A DNA stretch of 51,125 nt from NCBI GenBank assembly GCA_003614735.1, contig KZ992466.1, positions 1 to 51,125 of the forward strand, written 5' to 3'. The notes under the pieces are model-generated. The model searched no databases and was not told where the DNA came from. It saw nothing but the letters and a program-made list of their open reading frames with translations. Shown here in pieces: positions 21,977 to 33,178 of this stretch. How positions within the stretch are numbered: position 1 is the stretch's first letter; every line of letters begins with the position of its first letter. A program made the translations under genes and the position numbers. This DNA is from Thamnocephalis sphaerospora (Eukaryota > Zoopagomycota > Zoopagomycetes > Zoopagales > Sigmoideomycetaceae).

Positions 21977-23563
21977 ATGACCGCAGACGTAAAGTACATA
22001 TACGTATTGAGGATACTTCCAGTAGACGATAGGCGTCGCCTACTTGGTTATGTCGGCCCTTATGCTTCAACACGCCTAGCGGCAACCTGCCGCTCGCTCT
22101 ACACCGCAATCTGGCACGACGTTGCACTATGGCGCTGCTACTATATGCACACCTTTGCTCCACATATCATAGAGCGTGAAATGAGCTTTCTCTGCTGGTG
22201 TCTGCGAACTGGCAGTCAGCGTCAGTCTCAGGAACCGACTGCAACTGGACATATAGGCGATTTCTGGGCAAACGTTTCCTGGCTGGACGTATTTCGGCGA
22301 CGAGTGCTTACTGAGCGCAACCTACGCCAGGGAAGATGCGTACGGCGCACCTTTCGCTTGTCGGAAGACGTCACCGATATAACCAAATGGTTTATCTTCA
22401 CCCACACGTCGGCTGGAATTAGCGTTTGTCGTCTAAATGAACCTGACGAGCCACGTGTCTTGAGGATGTACGCCATTGATGGCGACGTTGTGCACGAGGA
22501 TCAACGAGATGATGAGCGCATCATTTCATCAAACTTGCCCGACACTAACGACATGCATTTACCTATACGATTGGTCTGGTTGGACGAACTGCCAATACAC
22601 ATTAGTCTGAATGACCATTGGTGCAAAATAGGCAGTCGGTTCTCCGTGATGCAACACTATGCTGACACATCGGTGCTGCAAGTCTGGGAGGCCGGCCAAC
22701 CTTTCCCAAAACACAGTATTCCATTGAGTCATCCGGTGGTGCTGAGTGACCTTTGCAATCGCTGGGCGTTAGCACAGCAGTCGGTGCAGTTGGTCGATAG
22801 CAATATTTTTTCGGAAATGACGGTGCTTGATTTGGAGCGTGGCATAGCATGTCCTAGCATTACACCCCCGTGTGTCCTGCACGAGTGTCGCTTTGTACGT
22901 ACGGGCGAAGACATGGCCATGGTATATGGTGTAACGATGCAGGGCGATACGGGTAACATGCTCAGCTGGTATCTCTATCGCTTTGCTGTAGATCAGCCTG
23001 TACAGCTGGTGCATACCGCAAGCATCACCACGCCGGAGCCCATCTATTCCCCCTTACCCGAATTTTCCTTGCTACACGAAGACGGCAGCAACGACACCGA
23101 ATGCACCGACTACGTGCTATTAACCACCGCCACCACCACAGGACAGAGAATAATACTGTATCACATGCTGCCCGCAGCAGCTCATCGACCGGACACACCA
23201 TTTACCACCCAGTGTAAATTCCTGCTGACGGACACTCTTGCCGTCATGCCAACACGACATGGCTTTGTCTGTTACCAATATGATCATCTCATGTTTTACA
23301 ACAGGGACGGTACAGTGCGCTATAGGCACCAGCGACCGACTGGATACAAGTACTGGCCAATGCTGGGAGATAATTGCTTAGTAGAAGAAAGGGTTCAGAG
23401 AGTGTGGTCAAGGGCACTGATTGATATTACTACCGGAACTGAACTGCCAGGGTTTCCTGCGCCATTGCCAAATGCGAGAAAGTATGCTGTACTTACCGCA
23501 TGCCTGGTTCGTCTGCTTGCTGATGGGAGCAGCATGGAAATCATCAGTTTTGGTGCAGCCTAG
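21977..23563 (+). CDS. F-box/propeller-like protein, copy 3
   Basis: Intact intronless gene of 528 residues from the conserved Met (MTADVKYIYVLRILPVDD). An in-frame ATG at 21947 exists but is not conserved. The F-box-like segment is LPVDDRRRLLGYVGPYAS, followed by RLAATCRSLYTAIWHDVALW. The C-terminal part carries the same landmarks as copy 2: FRRRVLTERNLRQGRC, YAIDGDVVHE, LERGIACPSITPPC, LSWYLYRFAVDQPVQLVH and SSMEIISFGAA. Divergence between copies 2 and 3 is highest in the middle strand-rich part and lowest in the F-box and C-terminus, as expected if the propeller part varies its target. It ends about 120 bases before the ALG9 stop on the opposite strand. Confidence 0.75.
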   Translation: MTADVKYIYVLRILPVDDRRRLLGYVGPYASTRLAATCRSLYTAIWHDVALWRCYYMHTFAPHIIEREMSFLCWCLRTGSQRQSQEPTATGHIGDFWANVSWLDVFRRRVLTERNLRQGRCVRRTFRLSEDVTDITKWFIFTHTSAGISVCRLNEPDEPRVLRMYAIDGDVVHEDQRDDERIISSNLPDTNDMHLPIRLVWLDELPIHISLNDHWCKIGSRFSVMQHYADTSVLQVWEAGQPFPKHSIPLSHPVVLSDLCNRWALAQQSVQLVDSNIFSEMTVLDLERGIACPSITPPCVLHECRFVRTGEDMAMVYGVTMQGDTGNMLSWYLYRFAVDQPVQLVHTASITTPEPIYSPLPEFSLLHEDGSNDTECTDYVLLTTATTTGQRIILYHMLPAAAHRPDTPFTTQCKFLLTDTLAVMPTRHGFVCYQYDHLMFYNRDGTVRYRHQRPTGYKYWPMLGDNCLVEERVQRVWSRALIDITTGTELPGFPAPLPNARKYAVLTACLVRLLADGSSMEIISFGAA

Positions 23564-23686
23564 CGGTATGTATTTCATCGATTTAGTGCTCACATACGTA
23601 TGTCCACTACATGGATATATGAACCGTTTTGACGTGCATAGCGCAAGCCAATAATAAACCACCATCTTGGCCATTTTTACTATCAT

Positions 23687-26286
23687 CTATAGCTCATCTC
23701 GCGCCAGCAGTTGATCTTGTGAGCCATCACCACTTGGTAGCTCGCGTTCTGGTGACACCTCAGCAGGTTCTGGTGCATTCTGCTTGTTGGTGTACGCGTT
23801 GCGGCGTAGCAGGCAGTAATTGCCCCATCGCCGACCATCGCCTTCTTTGCCACCCGCGGACAGCCAGCCCGGTAGCCAAAGTGCACGTGAAAGGCGACGC
23901 GACCGCTCAGCATCCAGGAAGGGATGGCAGTGCACAGCCTCCCACTGAGTGTGCAGTGCATAGCGTGGCTCCTGCGGATCCTCCTGAATCATTGTCTCCT
24001 CGCTCACACCAGGCGCTGCATGCTCCACGGCATAGCGATGCGGGAAATCGACATCCACGATGTAGTCGCATGCATCAGCGTCGACCTAGTGAAGCAGGCA
24101 TGAGCACAGACGACAGTATGGTGCTACGCACTCCAAACGGCACTTACGTAACGATCCGCTTCCTCAATGTTCAGATCGTTCATGCCTGTGGGCAGCGACC
24201 ACGTTCCAGGTCGCCAGCCACTCGCATGCTCAATCGGCGGTCCAAATGGCAGTGTGTTCAGCGCCGCATCCTGTGTCGACTGCGACTCTGTAAAATACTT
24301 GGGCAGCAGACCACGAAAGTGGGAGCGCAAAAAGTATAGGCGCGCATTCTCAGGCAACAGGTAGCTGCTGGGGAACCGGTACCACTCCTTGCCAACGCAC
24401 ACTCGCAGTGGCGTCGCCGTCTGGTTGGCGGCGGCCAAGCTTGCCAGTCGTCCGGGCGTCTCCACATTGACCAAATGTGCGTACACCTCCATAGGCGCGC
24501 GGTAGTAGATGTACATACCGGCGATGCGTGAAAATGATACCAAAGTGGACAGCGCAAGCACGCCAAAGGTACTGCATGCCACCAATCGACGGCGATGAAG
24601 CTGTAGTTGAAGTGGATACAATAAGTAAGCAGGGTAGTAATAGCAGACGCACGGATAACACTTGCCGGCGGATAGCGGACGACGGCCAAGCCACGATCGA
24701 TCCAACCACGTGCCAGGTACAACGCCACAGCGGCATTGAAGCAGACAAGCGGATACACGGGAAACAGGAACCGCTCTTCCTTGTGCGCCTGCAGCGAGAA
24801 GATGCTTAGCCAGACATAAAAGGGCGCCAGCCGAATGACAAGCATTGCCGCGGGACCGGTGATGCCAACGGCGTTGGCGCAAAAGCGGCTACGATCCAAA
24901 AGCACCGTGAAGACGAGAAGCGGCAGACTGCCTAGCGCCAGCAGCCAGAGAATGTTAAAGTTGATGGCGCCATTGGCCAGATAAAACCACCAGGGCTCAG
25001 TCCCGTAGAGATCAGGGCCGCGATCGGCGCCACCAAGCACATTATAGCGCACAATGTTCCACGACACCACCGCTAAGCGACGATAGAATAGCGAATCAAT
25101 CAGCGTAACGGGAATCTACGGCAGTATACAGCGCAGCGAGTGAGTGACCAAGCGTTACGGCAGTTGCAACATGACGTGGATGCATACCAGGATGACGACC
25201 GTGGCCGTAGCAATGCACTTTGCCAAAAGACGCCAACGCTGCGGCATCCAGCGCCTCCACGGCAAATGTTCAAGCGGCTGTGCACCGCCACTCTGCTCAG
25301 CTTGTTCAGCTTGCTTGGATCCAGCGGGCCAGCGTGGAATCACAATCTGGCTTCCACGCACAAAGGCTTCCTCCAGCGCAAACGGCAGACCAACCGCACC
25401 GCTAAATGGCCAGCCAAGCACCGCGCCTGCTGCCAGCGACAGCACTGCGCCCATAGTGCGAGACGGCCCACGTGTGGCAATAGACGGCGTGCGGATAAAG
25501 TAGGCAGCTGCCAGCATTGTCGTGTACATGGCGAACGTCGAGGGAAGATAACCTACAGCAGGCATCGTCACCGTCAGCCATCATGCCACACATGCATGTA
25601 TCTGAGCAGGATAGACCCACCCACAGAGGCCTGGGCCATGCCAGCACTTAGCATCAGCGCAACCAGCAGGTAGCGGCCTATGCGCCGATTAAAGTGCTCC
25701 ACCACGGCCGTGTAGAAATGGGCCTCACAAGCGGCACACACAATGGCCAGTACAAAGCGGATACTGTAAAACACTTGCAGCTAAGTGGACCGGCGTCAGC
25801 CCATTTGTGCCGCTATACAGTAACCGTAGCAACAAGCTGCTTACCCGATTACGCGAGACAATGGCCGGCACAGTGCCTACCAGCGCGTGCAGTGCTATGT
25901 AGGCCCAGGAGCGAATGGCATAGGTGGGCGCGTACTCCCACGTCTGCAGACCACGGCCATATTGCAAATAGTGTGTCGGCTCCCAGTAGTTGTAGACTTC
26001 GTCGCAGTCGGGAATGGTGGCCGTGGCAGCCGTGAACAGCCGCACTAGACAGAGAAGACGCAGTGCCACCGTGAAGCTAGGGCAGTAGAGTCTGCCGGCG
26101 CAATCGTTAGCTGCGCGTCAGCCAGCGTTACGAGTGGCAGCAGGCCTACCCAGCATCCAAGTCAATGCCACCTGGCCGAGTTACCGGATGCTTAGGCACA
26201 GCCGGTGTTGGCCTGCTCTCCCCAGCGTCAGGCGCAGCCGCTTCCCTGGCCTGCTGGGCGTTGCGTCGCCTCGCCGTGCGCGCCAT
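23687..26286 (-). CDS. ALG9: ALG9 alpha-1,2-mannosyltransferase (GT22)
   Basis: ER membrane enzyme that adds alpha-1,2-mannose residues to the dolichol-linked oligosaccharide in N-glycosylation. The start is the ATG at 26286, in a short first exon (MARTARRRNAQQAREAAAP...) that splices in frame to GFTVALRLLCLVRLF. Hallmarks of the family: IPDCDEVYNYWEPTHYLQYG, then TWEYAPTYAIRSWAYIALH in the first luminal loop, FAMYTTMLAAAYFIRTPS, LAAGAVLGWPFSGAVGLPFA, NFNILWLLALGSLPLL, and the GT22 signature AHKEERFLFPVYPL. Many hydrophobic helices match a multispan ER protein. The soluble C-terminal domain ends with Ser/Glu-rich residues and the stop at 23687. Several introns of 50-110 nt interrupt it. It is divergent from the SDR gene, with 154 bases between the start codons. 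Confidence 0.94.
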
Positions 26287-26440
26287 TGGAGCTGATGTGC
26301 AAAAGTCAGTGTAGAGAAGAGGCTTGAGACAAGCTGATTCTCGGTAGCCAATCGATCCAGCATCCTATCAGCCCTGCAGCACTGCGGCCGGTTTCACGCG
26401 CGTGCAAAGCCATACTCTTACTTTTACACTACTAGCAACG
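26287..26440. promoter_or_regulatory. shared divergent promoter of ALG9 and the SDR gene
   Basis: Only 154 bases separate the two start codons, so both promoters must lie here or overlap the genes. No clear TATA box is seen. Confidence 0.5.
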
Positions 26441-27542
26441 ATGACTGTTCTGCTCATTACTGGTGCGTCGCGTGGCATTGGCTATGCCTGTGTGCTACGC
26501 GCGCTCTCTCTGCCAGACGTGCGCGTCTTTGGCGTAGCGCGCTCCAGCGAGCACTTGGCAGCGCTGGCCGAGACGGCAGGACAACCTGACCGCTTTGCCT
26601 GGTTTGCTGGCGACGTGACGGATCGCGCGGTATGCGCTCGTATCCTCGACGAGTGCCTGAACCGCTTTGGCCGTCTGGATGCGGTGATTCAGAACGCCGG
26701 GTAGGTGCCAACCTGCTGCGCCGCTCTTGATGCTGTGGATACTCATTCCTGCATGCAGAACACTGCAGCCCATTGCCAAAATTGCTGATGCAGATGTGGA
26801 TGCCTGGCGAAGGTGAGCAGAGACACCGTCTGCCATGTGGACACGCTATGACGAACAGGTACGACCAGCTAACCGGCATCACACGGATACACAGCCTATT
26901 CGAAATCAACTTTTTCTCGGTGCTTGAGCTGACACGGCTTGTGCTGCCTGAGCTGCGCAAAAGCAAGGGCGCCATTGTGATGGTCAGCTCTGGCGCTGCA
27001 AATTACGGATACACTGCCTGGGGTGCCTATGGAAGGTAGGCTATGACGTCACGTCTACGTTCAGGTGCGGAGGTTGATGTGCTTGTTTTGCCCTGTCAAC
27101 ATAGCTCCAAGGCTGCACTCAAGCATTTAACCATGACATTGACGGCCGAGGAGACGGATGTAACGGCAATGGGTTTGTCTCCAGGTCGCGTAGATACAGA
27201 GATGCAGGCGGTCCTGCGTGCCGAGGGTATGTACTGATGGTCGGCTGTTTGGAGGCAAAAAGTACGGCATAGGCTCACTCTGGTCATGTTGGCAACTTTT
27301 GTTACCGCACACTAGGCAAGGCTGCTATGGATCCAAGCGACTACCAGTCATTCAAGGAGGCCAAGGAGACTGGCCAGCTAGTGAAGCCAGAGGACTGCGC
27401 ACGCTCACTCGTCGCACTGGCTGTGGGTGGTCGCGGTGGCTCATGGCGTGGCTTTGAGGGCAAGTGGAACGAGAGAAGCGTGCAGCAGCTGGCAGCCCAA
27501 GTGTTTGGCAGAACGCAGCGACTAGACATGCCGCAGAAATAA
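26441..27542 (+). CDS. short-chain dehydrogenase/reductase (classical SDR)
   Basis: NAD(P)-dependent oxidoreductase of about 255 residues in five exons. The start MTVLLITGASRGIGYA places the TGxxxGxG cofactor motif at residues 7-14. An upstream in-frame ATG (26402) would add 13 residues and is less likely. Further motifs: DVTDRAVCARIL, IQNAG(T), FEINFFSVLELTRLVLP, VMVSSGAA with the catalytic Ser, and AYGSSKAALKHL with the catalytic Tyr-x-x-x-Lys completed across an intron. It then has LSPGRVDTEMQ. Layout resembles yeast YIR035C/IRC24-type reductases (benzil or sepiapterin reductase-like). The natural substrate cannot be told from sequence. Most likely a cytosolic enzyme, with no signal or targeting sequence visible. 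Confidence 0.88.
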
Positions 27543-27844
27543 GCACCGGGCTGATAACGCAATTCCACCGGCAACAAGTAAACGCCTAGGATAGAGCAGC
27601 TGGCTAAACGATAAATACATGGTGCAACCGGTGCCCTGACTAATCCACCATATTCAAACAACGTATTATGTATTATGGCTACGTGTAGTGATTGTGGATG
27701 GCATGCCTGCAGCGCATGATGCCGCAAACCTCTTGCCTACCGCAAGAAAGCTCCCTGTTGCATCGTCTATGTCAGCTATGCTCTCAGCTGTGCGCTACCA
27801 GCAACAATGCCACAGCACATGGAGGAGCGGCCCATCTACACCGT
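27543..27844. other. intergenic between convergent SDR and WD40 genes
   Basis: About 300 bases that hold the 3' ends of two convergent genes. No other feature is seen. Confidence 0.5.
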
Positions 27845-29450
27845 CTAGTCGTCGTCCAGATCCGACATCAGCTCGGCCAGTTCCCGCTCTTCTTCCTCGG
27901 TCATCAGCCCAGGACGATCGGCGGGTGTTGCCAAGTTGCTGTCCTCCTTGGTCTCCGCCAATGTCTGATCCTCTTCTTGCTGCGCAAACTTGCCACTGGC
28001 AATATCTGTATTTGTCGTGCACATCATTAGTGCACATGCAGACACCCACACGGCACCTTTGCTACTTGCCGGCCAGCGACCAGCGACGAATGGTGCAGTC
28101 TAGCGATGCCGTGTAGAGAATGCCAGCGTGCATTTCGACTGCCGTCACTTCGTCATAATGGCCTACAATGGTGGCCTCTAGACCGCCAGTCTACGCAACG
28201 CAATGCTTTGCGTGAGCCGATGCTACTACTATACCACTGCGTCAATCACGCAGACTACTTGCCGCAATATTAAAGACGCGCACGTGCTCGTCGCGACTGC
28301 CTGTTACAGCATATGGGCCTACCAAGCCAACGCAACGCACTGCATCCGGATGCTCTAGCACCGTGTCCTCGTCGTGTGTCTATGATGATCGAGGTTAGAG
28401 CAACATCTTGGCACCTGCCGCGCCCATACGTACGTCCAAGTCCCAGCGGCGCACAGTCTTGTCTGCCGAAGCGGACCACAGTTCTGCGGCGCCATCGCTG
28501 TTTGGTGGCGTATGCACCGCAAACACACTGGTCAAATGGCCAGACAGGATGGCAACACAGGCGCCGGTTACTGCATCCCAGCGGCGGACGGTGCCATCTG
28601 TGCCGGCGGTCCAGAGCCATTCGCGCACGCCGTCCAGATGCTGAACAGCTTCATCATCGGGCGCTGTGCTTACAGTAACCGCCACCGATTCTACCTGACC
28701 ACGATGCTCGCCCTCGTAAACACAGAGGCATGCGCCCGTGGCCAGATCCCACCGACGGGCCGTGCCGTCGGCCGATACCGAATAGGCGGTGCGTGGATGG
28801 CGCGTGGTCGCCCCTTCAATCAAATGGTCCTTGCCAATAGCCACTGCCTTGATAAAATCGGTATGGCCACGCATCGTCACCAGCACCTCTTTGGTCTGTC
28901 GCGTGTCGGTCTGTGAGTGTATGCGCGCGCATCTACCGCAGGTGTCCACACTTTACCTGAGCATTCCAAGCGCGCAGCGTCTTGTCCCAAGAGCCTGTAA
29001 GCAGACACTCTTCCTCAGCTGCAGCGTCCGATGGCGCTGGCCGACGAAACACGGCCACCGATGTAACCGGTCCGGCGTGGCCCTGGTACAGCTTGGTCGT
29101 CTTGCCCGTCTGTATGCGCACGGATGAGCATTGCCGGCACAAGCAGCGGCCGCCACCTGCTTGCCTGCCCGCTCGTGCCTTACCTTCAGATTGACCTTGC
29201 GCGCAGCGTGGTTTGCACCGCCCACATACGCGTAGGGCACCTCATCCTCACGGCTGGCCGTGGCATCGCGTCCAGTAGGGGCCAGCGTCATGCAAAGAAT
29301 CTTGGTGGGGAGCTCTAGCGGCTCGCCATGTGCCTGTTCCTTCTTGGTCCGGCGTCGCTGGCCGTCGATGAGCGCGCTGTCGCTCTGGAATAGCGCGCCG
29401 ACATGGTTGCCATCGGCGATGGACGGGCCAAGCGGGATTTCTGTGTCCAT
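27845..29450 (-). CDS. WD40-repeat protein
   Basis: Several-exon gene of roughly 430 residues with at least six WD repeats. Clear blades are GHAGPVTSVAVF...GSWDKTLRAW, MRGHTDFIKAVAIG...SADGTARRWD, GEHRGQVESVAV...GTDGTVRRWD, LSGHLTSVFAVH...SADKTVRRWD, LEHPDAVRCVGL...GSRDEHVRVF and IVGHYDEVTAVE...SLDCTIRRW. The first exon (MDTEIPLGPSIADGN...) carries a YVGGANHAARKVNLK blade. The C-terminal tail is acidic and ends EEEERELAELMSDLDDD, which looks like a docking tail. WD40 propellers act as scaffolds, and I cannot assign the partner. It is divergent from HEM3 with 127 bases between the starts. Confidence 0.85.
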
Positions 29451-29577
29451 GGCGAGGTGCTTGTTCAGGCGGAGCGGAGGTGGCTAGTGTGGAAGGAACG
29501 CGTGTGAAGCAGCCTCACCTTCTTCCGCACAGCCGCCTTCTCGCCACTCTACCGCACTGACCGCCGAGCAGAACAGC
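29451..29577. promoter_or_regulatory. shared divergent promoter of the WD40 and HEM3 genes
   Basis: 127 bases between the two start codons. The stretch is C-rich on the plus strand, and no TATA box is evident. Confidence 0.5.
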
Positions 29578-30838
29578 ATGACAGATCCATACGCGCCCAC
29601 CGGTCTGCCCAGCGACACGGCGCCCGAGGAGATTACTCGGCTGCGTGCGGAACAGACGGCTACCACGTTTGTGGTGGGCTCGCGCAAGTCGCAGCTGGCG
29701 CTCGTGCAGACGGAACATGTACGCGCCAAACTACGCGCGCTGGACGCTAGCCTCCAGCTGCCGCTCACCACCATGACGACCACGGGAGACCATATTCTGG
29801 ACACGCCGCTGGCGCAGATTGGCGAAAAGTCCCTGTTCACCAAGGAACTGGAGTACGCGCTGCTGAATGGCGGTGTGGACCTGGTGGTGCACAGTCTCAA
29901 GGACCTGCCCACAACGCTGCCACCTAGCCTGGTGATAGGCGCAGTGCTGGAGCGGGAGGATCCGCGCGATGCGGTTGTACTGCGCAAAGACCTGGCCGAC
30001 GGCGCGCTAGGCAGTCAAGTGCGCGAACAGGGCCTAGGAGCGCTGCCGGAAGGTTCCGTCGTTGGCACCAGCAGTGTACGGCGTCGGGCGCAGCTGAAGC
30101 GCGCCTATCCGCATCTCAAGTTCCACGATGTGGCAAGTACACATTTACATTGGCGGAGGATGTGCACGTACACGGATAGCTAACACGCACATGCGCTGCC
30201 AATAGCGTGGCAATCTAAACACTAGGCTGCGCAAACTGGACACGCTGCTGATGTCGGAGGCGGAAGAGCAGAGCAAGGCCGCCGACCAGCACGTCTACAC
30301 GGCGCTAATTCTCGCGGCGGCCGGTCTGAACCGGCTGGGCTGGCAGCCGCGCACAACGACGCTGCTGCCGCCTGATGCGTGCCTGCACGCAGTGGGTCAG
30401 GGCGCACTGGCCGTCGAGTGTCGTGCTGACGACACGCGTACGCTAGCACTGCTGGCGCGCCTGGAGCACGCAGGCACGCGTGTCCGTGCCGAGGCGGAGC
30501 GCGCTGTAATGCGCACGTTGGAGGGCGGCTGCAGCGTGCCCATCGGCGTGTGGACAGAGCTAACTCTGGCTGACGGCAAGTCGGCCTCTGCTGCGGATGC
30601 AGCTGACCAGTGGCGGACTTATGCCAGCCTGGCCGGTGCCCGTCTTACGCTGCGCGCTGCCGTTGTGTCGGTGAACGGCGAAGAGCACGTGGGAGCGACG
30701 CAGTCTATTGTATTGGATGCAACCACTTGCGAACCAGCACAGATGCAGGCCCAGGCGACGGCATTGGGCAATGCACTTGCGCAAGAACTACAAAAAGCAG
30801 GCGCCGACCGCATTCTGGCTTCGATCCAAAAGCACTAG
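29578..30838 (+). CDS. HEM3: porphobilinogen deaminase (hydroxymethylbilane synthase)
   Basis: Haem-pathway enzyme that joins four porphobilinogens into hydroxymethylbilane in the cytosol. Two exons, 29578-30132 and 30206-30838, give 395 residues, with a 30-residue N-terminal extension before the core. Motifs: [57 protein letters not shown] with the catalytic Asp, [24 protein letters not shown] (created by the splice), [10 protein letters not shown], and EGGCSVPIG with the Cys that carries the dipyrromethane cofactor. The single intron starts GCAAGT, so it is a GC-AG intron: the exon ends GAT GTG and the next begins CGT GGC AAT, which restores the invariant R-G-N. Length is slightly above the family norm (about 330-360). 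Confidence 0.95.
30133..30205 (+). other. GC-AG intron in HEM3
   Basis: 73-nt phase-0 intron with donor G|GCAAGT, a GCTAACAC branch-like site near 30179-30186, and acceptor AATAG. No GT donor nearby would keep the conserved [14 protein letters not shown] reading. Confidence 0.85.
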
Positions 30839-31787
30839 CTGCTACGCATGATAAAGCTGGCAGTGTATACCGGTGACATCCCGCCGATCCTATCCTCGCA
30901 GGCCTGTTGCAGTCCCGCCATTTGCGTGATATTTAGTACCAATGTATAAAGACTTTTGTCTTGGCAGACGTGCTTTTATCAACTCTTACGCTTGACCGTT
31001 ATTCTCTATGTTGACCATGTTGCTGTCGTAGCCTTTTGGCTTGCTTGGACATTTGCTAGGCTGTCAGTCATGATGGCCAGTACGGTCTTGTAGCTGTAGG
31101 TGGTCTCTTCCTATAGTGCTAATTTGACCGTGCTGCCACACTCGTGCTGTTTGCTGGAGCATCTGGATGCAAGCATAGGATAAGTACAACTTGGCACCAG
31201 TTTCGGTGACTCGCATGAAACGCATACTAGGTGCCAGCTAGGATCATCGTGCCTTGCTGACCTTATCCGTCTCGCTATAAGGGTGCTGTCCCTTGCTGAT
31301 GGCAACACCACAAGCATCTCACTGATTGTACCATATCATGCTTATTTCTAAACATTGTATTTCCATCTGTTACGACGTGTGAACGAAAAGCGCATGCTTA
31401 AACGGTCCATGTTAATATAATCTAGGATCCGTAAATGTACGTGCAAGCGTGCGTGCAAAGAACGCTCCTCCAAGGAGGAAACAGCAAATGCCAGACAAAG
31501 GGGGCGATACGAACAAGTACGGAGCATTTACGTGAGCAGCCATGTCAAAGTATGGTGTGCAAAGAAAACGGTGATGTGCGCAAAGGAGGCAGTTAGTGTT
31601 GCAGCCAACACTTTGTGGCAAGGAAGAGAGCAGAAAGCAGTGGTGAGTGCTGCAGAAAGCTGCGGTACTGAAAAGTGAAAAAACAAAAGATGTGTAGTGA
31701 TGGCAGGGCCGCGAGGCAACCGCAGAATGGCAGACGGGTGAGGCCGGCGGCGTGCATTATGTTGGCGTGTTTGAAAAAAAAGTACGG
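30839..31787. other. 0.95-kb stretch without a recognised gene
   Basis: Holds the 3' ends of HEM3 and of the trihelix-like gene. It is more AT-rich than the genes. No supported coding, RNA or repeat feature is seen. Confidence 0.45.
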
Positions 31788-33140
31788 CTACAGTAGTTGG
31801 CGATGTTCGCCACCGACGGCAGCAGGAATGGGAACCTGTACATCCAGCGCATCGACCGTTGTGGTGGCCATGTTGCAGATTACGCTGGCCGAATCCGGCA
31901 TGTCGTCTCTACCGGCATCGTCATCGCCGGCAGCATCTTGGTAGGAATTAGTGGTGGCACCCATTTGCGTGTCGTCATCTGCACGCAATGACCGCGTCTC
32001 CGACGGTAATGTGCCGGTCGCATCGCATTCGGACGGCATACTCGGCACATCTGCCAGCGGGGACGACGGCGCAGATAACACGCCATTGGCGGGTGTGGCA
32101 GGCATAGAGCTGCCTGGTGCGTCAACAGCCGTAGCCACACACCGGTCAGCATTACCATCGTTGCGCTGTTCGCCCAGAATCAGGCAGATGCGCGTATGCT
32201 GAGCATCATGCTGCTTTGTCAGTCCGGTCAGCATGCTTTCCCAGCGTGCTTCGCGCATTTTCAGCTCTTCACGCCAGCGCTGCTCCTGCAAAGCAATGTT
32301 TTCCGTATGGCGCGCCTCTGTTGCTTCTAGCGCCGCAATGAGGCGGTTCTCGCGCTCAACAGATCGCTTTTCGCGCTTGGCCTCGAGATCCATCATGTGC
32401 TGCCAACGCTGTTCCTCACGCGCCTGATCTGCCGTACGCAACTGCTGTACGTAGTTGAGCATTTCGTCCCGATGTTGTTGCTGAATCCGATGCAGCTCAC
32501 GCATGTGCTCCTCGACAGGCATGGTACTATGCAGGCGCTGTGGTGGCGCACCCGCATCGTAAGCGCTAGCCGATTCGTAGACACCAGGCGTGGTGGGCGG
32601 CTTCATCATCGGCGGCCTCTCGGTTGAGATGCTCGCAAGCGTCGGAAGTGGTCCACGCTTCGACGGCGGCGGCGGCAAAGTGCCGGACCCATCATGAGGC
32701 GCAAAATGCGGCGGTGGCGGTGGCGGCAGGGATATAGGCGGACCCGGTGCAGATGCCGTCAAGGCATGCGGCGGTGGGCCTGGCGGCGGGACACCGTCAC
32801 CAGGATAGGCGTGGGCAGGTGTAGTGCTGGAAAATGGATACGCGTTCACCTGGTAGCTGGAGGTTGGTGTCGGCAAAGGCTGGACTGGGCCCTGGTCATT
32901 GGACGAGGACAGCGACAGGCGACGTGGACTGCTAGAAACGGCAGTGCATAGCAACGGTTAGTACGTAATAATAGCAATGCACAGAACATGGCAACAGACA
33001 AACAGCATACGCCTCAGTACAGCAAGGGGAAAGATTGGTGAGAGAGAGAGAGAGAGAGACACTAAGCCCGGAATACACCGCAGCTGTAGCGCGCCCGGGT
33101 AAACCACCAAACGGCGCCATTACGTACGCATAAGGTGGAA

Positions 33141-33178
<38 letters not shown>

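Larger units (their letters stand above)
17480..23660 (+). repeat. tandem array of three F-box gene units
   Basis: Three direct copies of about 1.8-2.2 kb, each with a leader containing ATATGA(T/C)T(C/G)A...GGCCTT, the intronless gene, and a 3' flank of related sequence (tAACCGcTTT-aTGyATAgyG). The copies are diverged at many sites, so duplication is not very recent. This is a local tandem duplication with no transposon ends visible. Confidence 0.75.
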
